NCBI GenBank assembly: GCA_002335605.1
Contig: BEDY01000003.1
Coordinates: 1,922,001 to 1,986,000, forward strand
Direction of reading: 5' to 3'
Source: Prillingera fragicola
Lineage: Eukaryota > Basidiomycota > Tremellomycetes > Trichosporonales > Trichosporonaceae
DNA length: 64,000 nucleotides
Each line of letters begins with the position of its first letter. The stretch's first letter is position 1. The translations under genes were made by a program, and so were the position numbers. Below, piece by piece: positions 23,679 to 33,999 of the stretch. A model generated the notes under the pieces. It saw only the letters and a program-made list of their open reading frames with translations, was not told the origin of the DNA and searched no databases.

Positions 23679-23828
23679 GCCGCGGCGCGTCGTTGCTGAT
23701 ACCGTGAAAGAAGGAGAGAGAGACAGAAAGAGAGAGAGAGTGCAACAAGAAGAAAGATGCTGTGGGTATCGATGCAACAGAAGGTACCTACGAACCGTGA
23801 TGTCGGCACTGTCGGCGCGCGGCGGCTG

Positions 23829-23883
23829 CCAATGGCCTGCCAATCGCGTGTCCACGTGACAGGGACGACCACGTGATCACGTG
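23829..23883. promoter_or_regulatory. CCAAT and CACGTG box cluster upstream of NAA20
   Basis: CCAAT occurs at 23829-23833 and 23840-23844. CACGTG occurs at 23853-23858, 23870-23875 and 23878-23883. The cluster is 150-205 bp upstream of the NAA20 start. These motifs are classical sites for the CCAAT-binding Hap complex and for bHLH factors. Three palindromic E-boxes in 31 bp are far above chance density. Binding is inference. Confidence 0.6.
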
Positions 23884-26184
23884 AGAGAGCCGAGAATGGG
23901 GAAGACCGGTTGGGGGAGCAAGCTGCGAACAATTGGGCACGAGCGCGCGGTAGTGGTGAGCACGCAAGCGTTGCATGGTCATGCGGTTGAACAGTTGACC
24001 AGCGGCAGACCACATGAGCATTGTCGCTGAGTCGTATGCGGCAATGTGGGCCAGGCTCCCAGGAGGTGAGGTGAACGCGGGCGTTCTGGGGAATGAACTG
24101 GGCGTAGGCGCCAGTGGAGCCAGCGTGGACTGATACGACAACTTGAGACTTGAAGCCGAGACGAGGCTAGTCTGGGCCATTGCTCGGCGATCTATTCGAT
24201 GTACTTGGCGGTTGTGCTGGGTCACAGGTCATGGCGAGACGGATGTTGTTCGCAATCACTCGACTGCCGACGTCACACATCACATGCTGTCTGCAGTCAC
24301 GAGAGGCTGCACTGCCGTCGTAGTCGGTCCCGTTTCAGTCAACATGTCCGTTGTTTGAGAATCAAGTTTCAGTTGAAGAAGCGTCATGTGTGACGCTGCA
24401 GAGGATGTGGCGACGTGGAGGTCCAGTGGTGTGGATTGATAACAACAACCAATGTTACCTCAGCCATAGATCCATAGAAGCCCAACCAAGCACACCATGG
24501 GTGCCAGAATCGACCAAGAGACCCAGCCGGATGCAACTCGCACTTGCACTAGTGTACTTCCAGTTGGGCTAGACTGATATTCAGGACAACGCATTCAATG
24601 GCGCCCTACATCCATCGCGACTCACCGAACAGCAATCGCAGTGGGCATTGAATCGCATATCAAGAGCATCGACGGACCGGCAGCTGTGTCCAATGATCCA
24701 AACGAGACGGCAAGTGATGATATCACAGCGGAGAATGCCAGGATCCGATCAACAGTGTAGCCGGTGTCGCACTGACCAGCGCTTCAATGCCATCGGGCAG
24801 GGGTTCCGGCATTCTTGGAAGTCCATATCACTGGAACGCCGGTAGTGCAGCGGATTAAGTTCGCGTTCGGAATAATCATGCTAGGTGGCATTCGGCGCGC
24901 CGCCGGGACAGACACCGACGCCCTCACACCTCCGGCTGTACACACTGCCAGGTAGCGAAGAGGCGCGGTGGCATGGTCTAGCATGACCGCCTCTGCGCAC
25001 GTCCCCCTCACGGTCAACTCCGGCTGCGACAGCATTGTTCCAGCCAGGTCCTCACGAGGGCATTGAGAGCGAGAAGTGGGTCGCGAGTTCATGGGATCAT
25101 GGGTGCACGAGCGATATAGTATTATCCGACCATTACCCATGCGGTGAGGCTGTCGGTTCTGGCCGTAATTGTTGTTGCCTGGTGGCTCTACTTCCCTGGG
25201 TGCGCCATGCGCCGCCACCTGGATGTTGAGGTACAAGATTGCCCACATGTGTCACCTCCCCGTGTAGCCCCCACAAGCCCACGAAAAGCCCACAATGGGT
25301 GATGACGTCTGGTAATGCTCTGGCATGTTGGTTGTCGATCAGTCAGACGATCCGAAAACATGGCATGACTAATGATTTTTGGTCCAAGGCACTTGCAGCA
25401 TCGGTGACGAGCCTCCTCGACCGAGTGTGCCAGCGGCGTGCGTGCAAGTGTCCGGAAGCGATCGCAGCGAGGGCTAGATGCAGAGACAGAGAGAGCAAGG
25501 CCGAGGCCGACGGCCAGATTATAATTTTTAGACCCACATGTGTATTGGTCACCCAGCACACACCACAGGCACCAGCCTCCGCGCGCAGCAACTGGTAGCA
25601 TTTTGATTCCGAAGACCACCTGCCGCAGCTGTCTTCGGCCTCCTCCGAGGTAGCCCGGGGGCCGAGGGCTGGCCCGCAGCCCAACAGCCAACAGCACTGT
25701 GGAGTGCACACGCCGCCGTCATTGTACGCCAGGGGCAGAGCAGGCAGCAGACCAAAGCTTGCTGGCAAACCAAGGCGGCGGCGATGTGCGCGGGGTACAG
25801 GACACACGCTGAACATGCGTTTTGGATACTGGCGGAAATCCCGTTCCAACGCTTCAAAGTCTGACCCCCCAACACTTGTCTACTCGACTCTCACTCTCAT
25901 AATTGTGTCATTGTATCTCGGACTCATCGGAGCCGTACATCTGCGCGACCAAGGCCTCACTAGTCGACTACACGTCAAGCGACGAGGATATAAGCGCTCA
26001 CTTCTCGGACTCGCGCGAAATAATATTTGGCTTGCCACCGAAAGAAGACACAACAGCATCTACCATTTTTAGCAACATTTGCGGATCGACACTCTACAAC
26101 CCGCTCGACTCTGTAGCGTACGACTCACTGGGCATCTCGCCACCCCTTTATTAACCACTGCACTACACGCCCTTGCGTCCAAGC
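23884..26184. other. Gene-poor interval upstream of ABC transporter
   Basis: About 2.3 kb without a supportable gene; only short, overlapping, biased frames are present. The right end is the ABC transporter promoter, with TATAAG at 25989-25994, about 190 bp before its ATG. Confidence 0.45.
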
Positions 26185-29100
26185 ATGGCAGCAACATCTG
26201 GTCGCGACCAGAGTCCTGCCTCAACGCTGGGCACTGCGCAAGAGCCAGTGCTGCCGAGCGAGCCGAGAGCCCAAGGCGAGCCACAACCCCTGCGTAGGGC
26301 GGCCTCTACCGGCTCTGATACATCGCACGGCGACGAGAAGACCAAGGCGAGCAGCGCCGAGGGTGAAATCATGGATGAAAAGGCGACGGCGGCGACCGCC
26401 GCCAATACATCCAAGGAACGCGGCGTGGTCGAGGTAGACGATGGCCGCGTCAAGCGCAAGGCCATGGTTGTCATCGAGGACGAAACCGGCAAAGAGATCC
26501 TCAAGGATGTCAGCGGTGGACCATACACCAAACCACAATGGTGAGTGCTCGACTTCCTTGTGCATGCTGACAATCAGGCGTCACTCTCTCCCCTTTATGA
26601 AGCCAAAGTACCCCCCACCGCCGCCGCCGGCGACGATGGAGGACGCCGACATTACGCCCGAGGTGTCGGCAAACTTCCTGTCCTTCATGTTCTTCAACTG
26701 GATCAGCCCCATGATGGCGCTCGGATCGGCTCGTACGCTGCAGCCCCAGGATTTGTGGCGCATGGACGAGGGCCGCAGTGCTGGCGTCATGGCAGGCCAG
26801 CTGTCGGACCACTATGAGAACCGCAAAAAGGCTGCCGCCGAGTATAATGAGCGTCTTTTGGATCCCAACACGCCACTGCCGTTGAGTAAGCGTATTATCT
26901 GGTCGATGCTGCCTCACCGCGAGAAGCGTGAAAACGACTACCGCACAAAGTTTGGCAAAAAGAAGGCCCGTCTCGCATACGCCCTTCTCGACGTGCACGG
27001 TTTTGGGTTCTGGTTGACAGGTCTCATCAAGATGGTCGCTGATGTCGCCACTGCCTGCTCGCCTCTTATCATTCGTGCCCTCATCAAGTGGAGTACTCAG
27101 TACGAGTACGCCGCCAAGGGCATTGGATCGTACCCCAAGTACGGTGACGGAATCGGTCTCGCCGTCGGCATGTTGTGTCTCCTCATCTTTTCGTCCATCG
27201 GTCTCCACCACTACTTTTACCGGTCGATGGCCGTCGGTGTCTTTTCCCGCTCGGCTCTCATCTCTGCCATCTATGAGCGCTCGCTGCGCTTCACCCAAAA
27301 GTCTCGTGGCGAGATTCCTAATGGTGAGTATGACCGGAGGCAATCCTGGCTGAGCTGACCCATTTTCTCTCCTACCTGCTATGTCCACAACTCGCAATCT
27401 CCCACCTACCCTCGCCCTGTGGACTCTATTGACACACCTCGTGAGTCTTTCTATCCTTCTCGTGCCCTGTGGTGTCGCAAAGACGAGGGAATTAGCTGGG
27501 TGGCGTCACGTGACAGGCGGACAACGCCGAACCTCCACCTCCACCACACCGCACAACTTTCCCATCTTCGTCCACAACACCTCACACCTCCATGCACGTT
27601 GCTAACTGCCCAGATTCATAATTATAGGCAAGATCACAAACCACATTGGCACAGACACTGCGCGTATCGACTTCTCTGCTGGTTTCTTCCACATCTTGTG
27701 GACGGCGCCTGTCCAGTTCATCGTGATCATGATCATCCTTCTCGTCCAAATTGGCTACTCTGCCCTTCCCGGCATTGGATTCCTGCTCATCATGACGCCC
27801 ATGCAGGCCCTTGTCATGAAGACCCTGTTCGGCGTGCGTAAAAAGTCAATGATCTGGACCGACAAGCGCGCAAAGCTTTTGCAGGAGATTCTCGGCGGCA
27901 TGCGTATCGTCAAGTTTATGTCTTGGGAGAAGCCGTTCCTTGAGCGTCTGGGCCAGTACCGTACCATGGAGCTCAAGTATGTGCGTACGCTGCTCATCTT
28001 CCGTTCGGGAATGATGGCGCTTGCCCTCACGCTCCCTGTCCTCGCCACTGTCCTCGCCTTTGTCACCTACTCGCTTACCTCGCACGGCATGGACGCCGCC
28101 ACCATCTTCACCGTCATTTCGCTTTTCCAGCTCATGCGTATGCCTCTGATGATGTGGCCGATGACTCTCAGTGCCACTGCCGACATGATCAACGCACTCA
28201 GCCGTCTCGAGGTCGTCTTTGACGCCGAGGTCAGCACCGACGAGCGCGTCATTGACCCTTCACTCCCCGAGGCAGTCCTCGTCGACCACGCGTCGTTTAC
28301 CTGGGACGCCGCGCCCGCCGTTGAGGCGGACGTCGCCAAGCTGGAGAAGAAGCTGCTCGCTGCCCAGCTCAAGGCTGCTGGAAAAAAGGACCCTGGAATC
28401 CCCAAGAAGTCTCCAAAGACCCCTTCGAAGACTCCCGCCATCTCTGGCGCAGCGACACCCCTTGCTCCCACCCTCACCGCTGCCGAGGAGCAGGCCCGCG
28501 TCCAGGAGAACATTTTCAAGATCACGGACATCAACATGTCGATCCCCCGCGGATCGCTCACTGCCATTGTCGGCGCCATTGGTTCCGGCAAGTCCTCACT
28601 TTTGCAGGGTCTCATGGGCGAAATGCGCCGTACAGACGGCAAGGTCCGTTTCTCGGGCTCGACGTCGCTTTGCGCGCAGACTCCCTGGATCCAGAACGCT
28701 ACCGTCCGTGAGAACATTCTCTTTGGCCAACCTTGGAACGAGGAACGTTACTGGGCTGCTATTCGTGACGCCTGCCTCGAGCCCGACCTCGAGCTCCTCG
28801 AGGACGGAGACGGAACCGAGATTGGAGAAAAGGGAATCACACTATCTGGAGGCCAGAAGCAGCGTGTCAACATTGCGCGTGCCATCTATTTCGACGCCGA
28901 CATTATCGCCCTCGACGACCCGCTCTCGGCTCTCGACGCCGGTGTCGGAAAGGCCATCTTCTTCAACGCTGTCCTTGGTGCCCTCCACGGCAAGACCCGT
29001 ATCCTTGTGACCCACGCTCTCCACTTCCTGCCCTACGTCGACAACATTATTACCCTCGAGGACGGCAAGATTGCCGAGATTGGCACCTACAAGGAACTCA

Positions 29101-31282
29101 AGGCTGGCAACGGCGAGTTTGCTCGCCTCATTCGCGAGTTTGGTGGTGAGGACAAGCAGGATGCCGAGGCTGGCACCGAGGAGCAGGCAATTGAGACTGC
29201 CCCCGTCCCCAAGGCATTCCAGCAGCCTGCGCCGGACCGTTCCAAGATGACTTCGCGCGGTATCGCCCACCAGCTCATGCAGGAGGAGGACCGCAACCAG
29301 GGTACTCTGCAGTCGGGCACTTGGAGTGGCTACTTCAAGGCTGGCCGCGCCTTCATGACACTGCCAATGCTCCTCGGCTCGGTCCTGATCTGGCAGGGGT
29401 TCTCGGTCATGACTTCGTACTGGATGGTCTGGTGGCAGGGTTACGAGTGGGGCAAGACCAACAACTGGTTCATGGGCATCTACGCTGCTCTTGGTATCGG
29501 CTCGGCTGTCACCGTCTTCATGATGGGATTCTCGCAGTCGCTCATGAACTACTTTGCCTCGGTCAACCTTCACGCCAACGCCATCAAGCGCGTCATTTTT
29601 GCGCCACAGTCGTTCTTTGACACGACGCCACTTGGCCGGTGAGTACGCGTGTGGTTGGGGTTGAACAGCGCTGACATTACAACTCTGAATATCCGGTATT
29701 GCAAACGTCTCCCACTCACGCATTGGTCTCGTGCATCACCAACCAACCGCCACTTTCATTCACCACTTTCGTTCTTCCAACAGCATCATGAGTGAGTTTT
29801 CAAATGCATGCATTGCTGACGGGGTGAGATCGTTTCAGTAAAGACATTGATACCATCGACAACATGTTGTCCGACGCCATGCGTATGAGTGTTGGAACCA
29901 TTGGTAACATTGCCGGTGCCATCATTCTGCTTGCCGTCATCTCGCCTTGGTTCCTCATCGCCGTCGGTGTCGTCCTCGTGCTCTACTACCACTGCGCCCA
30001 GTTTTACCGCCGCTCGTCTCGCGAGTTCAAGCGTATTGACTCGGTGCTCCGCTCCAGTCTCTACTCTCACTTCTCCGAGTCACTTTCGGGCATTTCGACT
30101 ATTCGCGCCTACGGCGAGAGTGATCGCTTCTGCAGGGAAAACATTCAGCGCATGAACACTGAGAACCGTGCCTACTACCTGACCATCATCAACCAGCGTT
30201 GGCTCGGTATCCGTCTCGACATGCTCGGCGCGCTTCTTACCTTTGCCGTCGCCCTCATCGTCGTCCTCAACCACAAGGTCTCGGCCGCGAAGAGTGGTCT
30301 CGGTCTTTCCACTATGATCACTGTCCAGCAGTCGTTCTCATGGCTTGTTCGTCAGCTGGCCGAAGTCGAGAACGACATGGTCGGCGCCGAGCGTGTCATG
30401 CACTACGCCAACGAGCTCGAGCAGGAGGCTCCTCAGGAGATTCCTGACCACAAGCCCCCTCCCAACTGGCCCAGCCAGGGTCAGATCGAGTTCAAGAACG
30501 TCCACATGCGCTACCGCGAGGAGCTTCCCGACGTCCTCAAGGGCCTCACCCTCAGTGTCAAGCCCTCGGAGAAGATTGGTGTCGTCGGTCGTACCGGTGC
30601 CGGAAAGTCGTCCATCATGGTCTCGTTGTTCCGCATGTGCGAGCTTCACTCTGGTGCGATTGAGATTGACGGCCTTGATGTCGCCAAGATGGGTCTTCAC
30701 GACCTTCGTTCGCGCATCTCCATTATTCCCCAGGACCCTCTCCTCTTCAGTGGTACTCTCCGTACCAACATTGACCCCTTCAACACCAAGTCGGACGCCG
30801 AGCTCTACGACGCCCTCAAGCGTTCGCACCTTATTCCCTCGTCGCAGTACGGCCACGATGTTCGGGAGGGCGTTGAGACGCCCACCTCCCGCTTCAACCT
30901 CGACTACGCTGTCGAGGAGGAGGGCGGCAACTTGTCGGTCGGTGAGCGTTCGCTCGTCTCCCTCGCGCGTGCCCTCGTCCGTGACCCCAAGATTCTTGTC
31001 CTCGACGAGGCCACCGCCTCGGTCGACCTGTCCACCGACAGCCGCATCCAGGAGACTATCCGCCGTGAGTTTGGCAACAAGACCCTCCTCTGCATTGCCC
31101 ACCGTCTGCGTACCATCCTGTCATACGACCGCATCCTCGTCATGGCCGACGGCAAGGTCGAGGAGTTTGACACGCCCGAGAACCTGTTCAACAAGGGAGG
31201 CTCGTTCCGCGAGATGGCCAACAAGTCGGGTATTACCATTGACGAAATCCGTCATCACGCGTCCCTCAAGTTCTCGCTGTAG
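26185..31282 (+). CDS. ABCC-type (MRP/Yor1-like) multidrug transporter
   Basis: ATP-driven exporter of organic anions or drugs at the plasma membrane or vacuole. Exons 26185-26540, 26578-27323, 27628-29638, 29784-29791 and 29829-31282 join to 1524 residues. The layout is a cytosolic N-terminus without TMD0, then TMD1, NBD1, TMD2 and NBD2, as in Yor1. NBD1 has Walker A GAIGSGKSS (about 683-691), signature LSGGQ (about 773) and Walker B IIALDD, with Asp in place of the catalytic Glu, usual for ABCC NBD1. NBD2 has GRTGAGKSS (about 1294), LSVGE (about 1409) and ILVLDEATASVD (about 1429). Exon 4 is 8 nt long and intron 2 is 304 nt, far longer than its neighbours. A Lys/Pro/Thr-rich insert of about 60 residues splits the start of NBD1. 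The first ATG (26185) is chosen because no in-frame ATG precedes it. Confidence 0.94.
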
Positions 31283-31882
31283 AGGACGCATACAAATGAT
31301 CTGTTCGACATCTTGTAGACAGCACGCGTTTTCTGCCCCAGTGTGGCGCCGTACAGGGCGCGGAATTGCACAGAATCTCCATGTGCGGACGCTCGAAAAT
31401 CCCCTCGCTCGCTCCTGCAGCGGGAAGAGTACATCGTTTATAGTTTTTATTTCCCAGTCATAGAAATCAAGTAAAGTGCATATGCATAGCGCGCTACAGA
31501 TCTCCTTGCAAAGCTTTGCTCGATGACCAAAGCGACCTGTGCCTACCACCGCCTGGGAGCGGCTTCTGCCCTTTTCCGTAGTAGTACAGCAGTAAAAGCC
31601 ATAAAAAACAATCATCTTACTACTTGCACCTCAGAACTTTTTATGCTAAGGACGTCTGGACCTGTGAGGCTTAAGAAGGAGCTTTAATGTGCCCGCTCTT
31701 TCGTCAGTCGCTGCGCAAGCCAGTAATTGGGACCTCTTTCACTCTCGCGGGAACACAAGAGTCCTCAGAACACTGGTCTCTGTCCGCGCTCTCTGCCCAC
31801 GCCCCACATGGCTCAGTGTAGTACTGCATGCAGAGTGGTATTGTATAAATGGTTAAACAACGTGAGGGCTGCCACACATAGA
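31283..31882. other. Convergent 3' spacer
   Basis: 600 bp between the ends of the ABC transporter and the uS9m gene. It holds their 3' untranslated regions. No gene is seen. Confidence 0.5.
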
Positions 31883-32881
31883 TTAACGCTTGACCCAGGT
31901 GCGCCTCTTGCGTGCTTTGACAAGGTTAGTCTTCTTACGCTCGACCATGCGAGGGTCGCGGACAAGAGCGCCGTCGGTGATGAGAATGGGGCTGGTTTCG
32001 GGACGGAGCTGCCGAATGGCCTTGGCAACAGCGAGGGCGAGCGCGCCGCTCTGGCCAGTGGTACCACCGCCGCGGACAAGGCCAAAGACGTTGTACGCTC
32101 CGAGGAGGCCGGTCAAGCGGAGGGGACGGAGAACGGCCTCGCGGTCGACGGGGCGCGCAAAGTGCTGCGAGAGAGGGAGATGATTGACGAGGATTTGCGA
32201 CTCGGGCGTCGTTGGCGCGCTGCCCTTGGCGGCCTTTTGCCCAGCAGCCTCGTCCAAGTACTTCTGTCCGGCTTCACTGGGCACAACCCACACACGGGCA
32301 CTGCTCTCCTTCCGGCGACCGACGGCGTGTGAGCGGCCAAGACCATCAATGGGCTTGGGCTTCGTTGCGAGCCCGCCCTGACCCTCGTCCGACTGGATCG
32401 GCAGGCGCTCAAACGGCGAGATGGTCTCGCTGAGGGCTTCAACAATGTCAGGGTTGCCGCTGAGCTCCGCAACGTGTCTAATATGGTTGAGGGCGTTCAA
32501 TACCTCGGCGAGTTTGCGGTAGTCGGCTTTGGAACGGATGCTGATGGAGAGCTCGTTGGCGGGCATCAGACGCAAATTGGTGGGCTGGAGGAAGGGAATG
32601 GCGGGAGGGAGGGGCCACACGTACTGCTTGCGCAGCGTTTCGCGGACAGTCTCGAGTCGCTCCTCAAGCATCGCGATAGTATCGGTGTAGACCGGCTTGG
32701 CGCTAAAGAAACCGGGCGACGCTGGACGGGGCTGGCGTTTAGGTAGGGTGGCTCCGCGCGCCGCTGCGGGAGTATAGGTCGATGCGCAGCGGGCCGTCGA
32801 GGACGAGGCAAGCGGGGCTGTCGCCTGAGCACGAACCGCGAGCGTCGCAAGGCGCAGCGCGCGGGTGCTGCTGGTAGCCAT
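31883..32881 (-). CDS. MRPS9: Mitochondrial ribosomal protein uS9m
   Basis: Component of the mitochondrial small ribosomal subunit. A single exon of 332 residues, one of the few intronless genes here. The N-terminus (MATSSTRALRLATLAVRAQA) is an Arg/Ala/Ser-rich presequence. The long N-terminal extension has TIAMLEERLETVRETLRK. The conserved S9 domain starts near residue 200 (GRSHAVGRRKESSARVWV) and includes LVNHLPLSQHF, VFGLVRGGGTTGQSGALALAVAKAI and the basic end KARKRRTWVKR, whose last residues reach the P-site tRNA in all S9 proteins. The ATG at 32881 is chosen; the frame is open upstream but has no ATG. It is divergent from BolA2, with 228 bp between starts and a CACGTG at 33010-33015. Confidence 0.95.
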   Translation of the reverse strand: MATSSTRALRLATLAVRAQATAPLASSSTARCASTYTPAAARGATLPKRQPRPASPGFFSAKPVYTDTIAMLEERLETVRETLRKQYVWPLPPAIPFLQPTNLRLMPANELSISIRSKADYRKLAEVLNALNHIRHVAELSGNPDIVEALSETISPFERLPIQSDEGQGGLATKPKPIDGLGRSHAVGRRKESSARVWVVPSEAGQKYLDEAAGQKAAKGSAPTTPESQILVNHLPLSQHFARPVDREAVLRPLRLTGLLGAYNVFGLVRGGGTTGQSGALALAVAKAIRQLRPETSPILITDGALVRDPRMVERKKTNLVKARKRRTWVKR

Positions 32882-33109
32882 GGTGAGGTGAATATGGTTG
32901 TCTTTCAAGGTAGTTGCAAGTCAAAGTGCGCATGATCGACTTTTGGCGACGATTCGGCGGAACCAATTAGGTCAGGGCAAGTGTTGTTCAAAAGAACACG
33001 TCAATATACCACGTGGTCGATGTCAGGCAGGCAGAGCACGTTATCAGATTACACCGACCTCTTGAACAGATGCAGCTGCATCTCTTGGTCATCAACAACT
33101 AGCACGACC
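32882..33109. promoter_or_regulatory. Shared divergent promoter uS9m / BolA2
   Basis: 228 bp separate the two start codons, so both promoters must overlap. One palindromic CACGTG is at 33010-33015. Co-regulation of a mitochondrial ribosome gene and an Fe-S/iron regulator is plausible but is inference. Confidence 0.5.
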
Positions 33110-33648
33110 ATGGACGCCCCAATCGACCAGCGCATGGAGGACAAGCTTCGCGGTGCACTCACAATTGAGCATCTTGTGAGTTGTCTTGTCTAAAGTCCTC
33201 TGGTCGTTTGGGTCAGCAGCGAGCTCGGCTCAGGAGCCACGGAGATCGGCCGCTCAGTCATATCTAAATGCCCTCCTCTTGCTTGGGGACACGGGCGTCC
33301 CGCGCAGCCCACCCAGCATACCGCGGAGATGCCATGCCTATGTAACGGGACACTCCTGGCTGACATCCAGGAAATTGTCGACACCTCGGGCAACTGCGGC
33401 TCGTCATTTGCACTAGTCATTGTCTCGCCCGACTTTGCGCGCAAGATGACCCTCGCTCGTCACAAGCTAGGTACGCCTCACGGTATCTGCCATGGCCATT
33501 CAGCTGACAGTTTCAGTCAACCAGATTCTTTCAGAGGAGATTACCGCGCTGCACGCCTTCTCTCAGGTTTGTTGCCCCCAGCTAGCTATGCTGACGAGAA
33601 CAGAAGACGCTCACCCCCGAACAATGGGCCAAGGAGCAGGCAAAGTAG
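33110..33648 (+). CDS. BOL2: BolA-like protein BolA2/Fra2
   Basis: Partner of monothiol glutaredoxins in cytosolic [2Fe-2S] handling and iron-status signalling. Exons 33110-33175, 33371-33470, 33517-33566 and 33604-33648 join to 86 residues, the normal size. The family pattern is complete: VDTSGNCGSSFALVIVSPDF, ARHKLVN, EEITALHAFSQ and TLTPEQW. The two residues that bind the bridging cluster fall at C31 and H68, the same numbers as in human BOLA2. The first intron is 195 nt, longer than usual here. It is convergent with DOT1. Confidence 0.95.
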
Positions 33649-33999
33649 ATATACCTGACTTGAGGGTAAATGAGCGTCCCTTGGACTTTTAGAAACCCTA
33701 TAGCATCACACCAAGCTGGCACGAGTCCGGGCAGGAGCCGGATACTGTCGCCCGTGACGCCTCTGTTGTACAACGGCTTCACATTGCCTCCCCACGCCCA
33801 ACATTTCGTAAGGGCCGTCTGGCCGAGCATGGTCATCATAATGCATGGGCATACGTATATAACGCGATATGAGTGTAGAGCATAGGATAATAAACTAGAT
33901 CTAACAGAGGGTCCGACAAAATTCGACGACGGAACATCTATACCGACAACATTGGACACGGATACAGCAGGCGGAGCATGGCTCAAAGAAATGGACGCA
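33649..33999. other. Convergent 3' spacer
   Basis: 351 bp between the stop codons of BolA2 and DOT1. No gene is recognised. Confidence 0.5.

Noticed and set aside
25188..25849. Overlapping minus-strand frames of about 170 codons
   Set aside because: Two frames overlap with biased composition and no domain; the region is the distal promoter of the ABC transporter.
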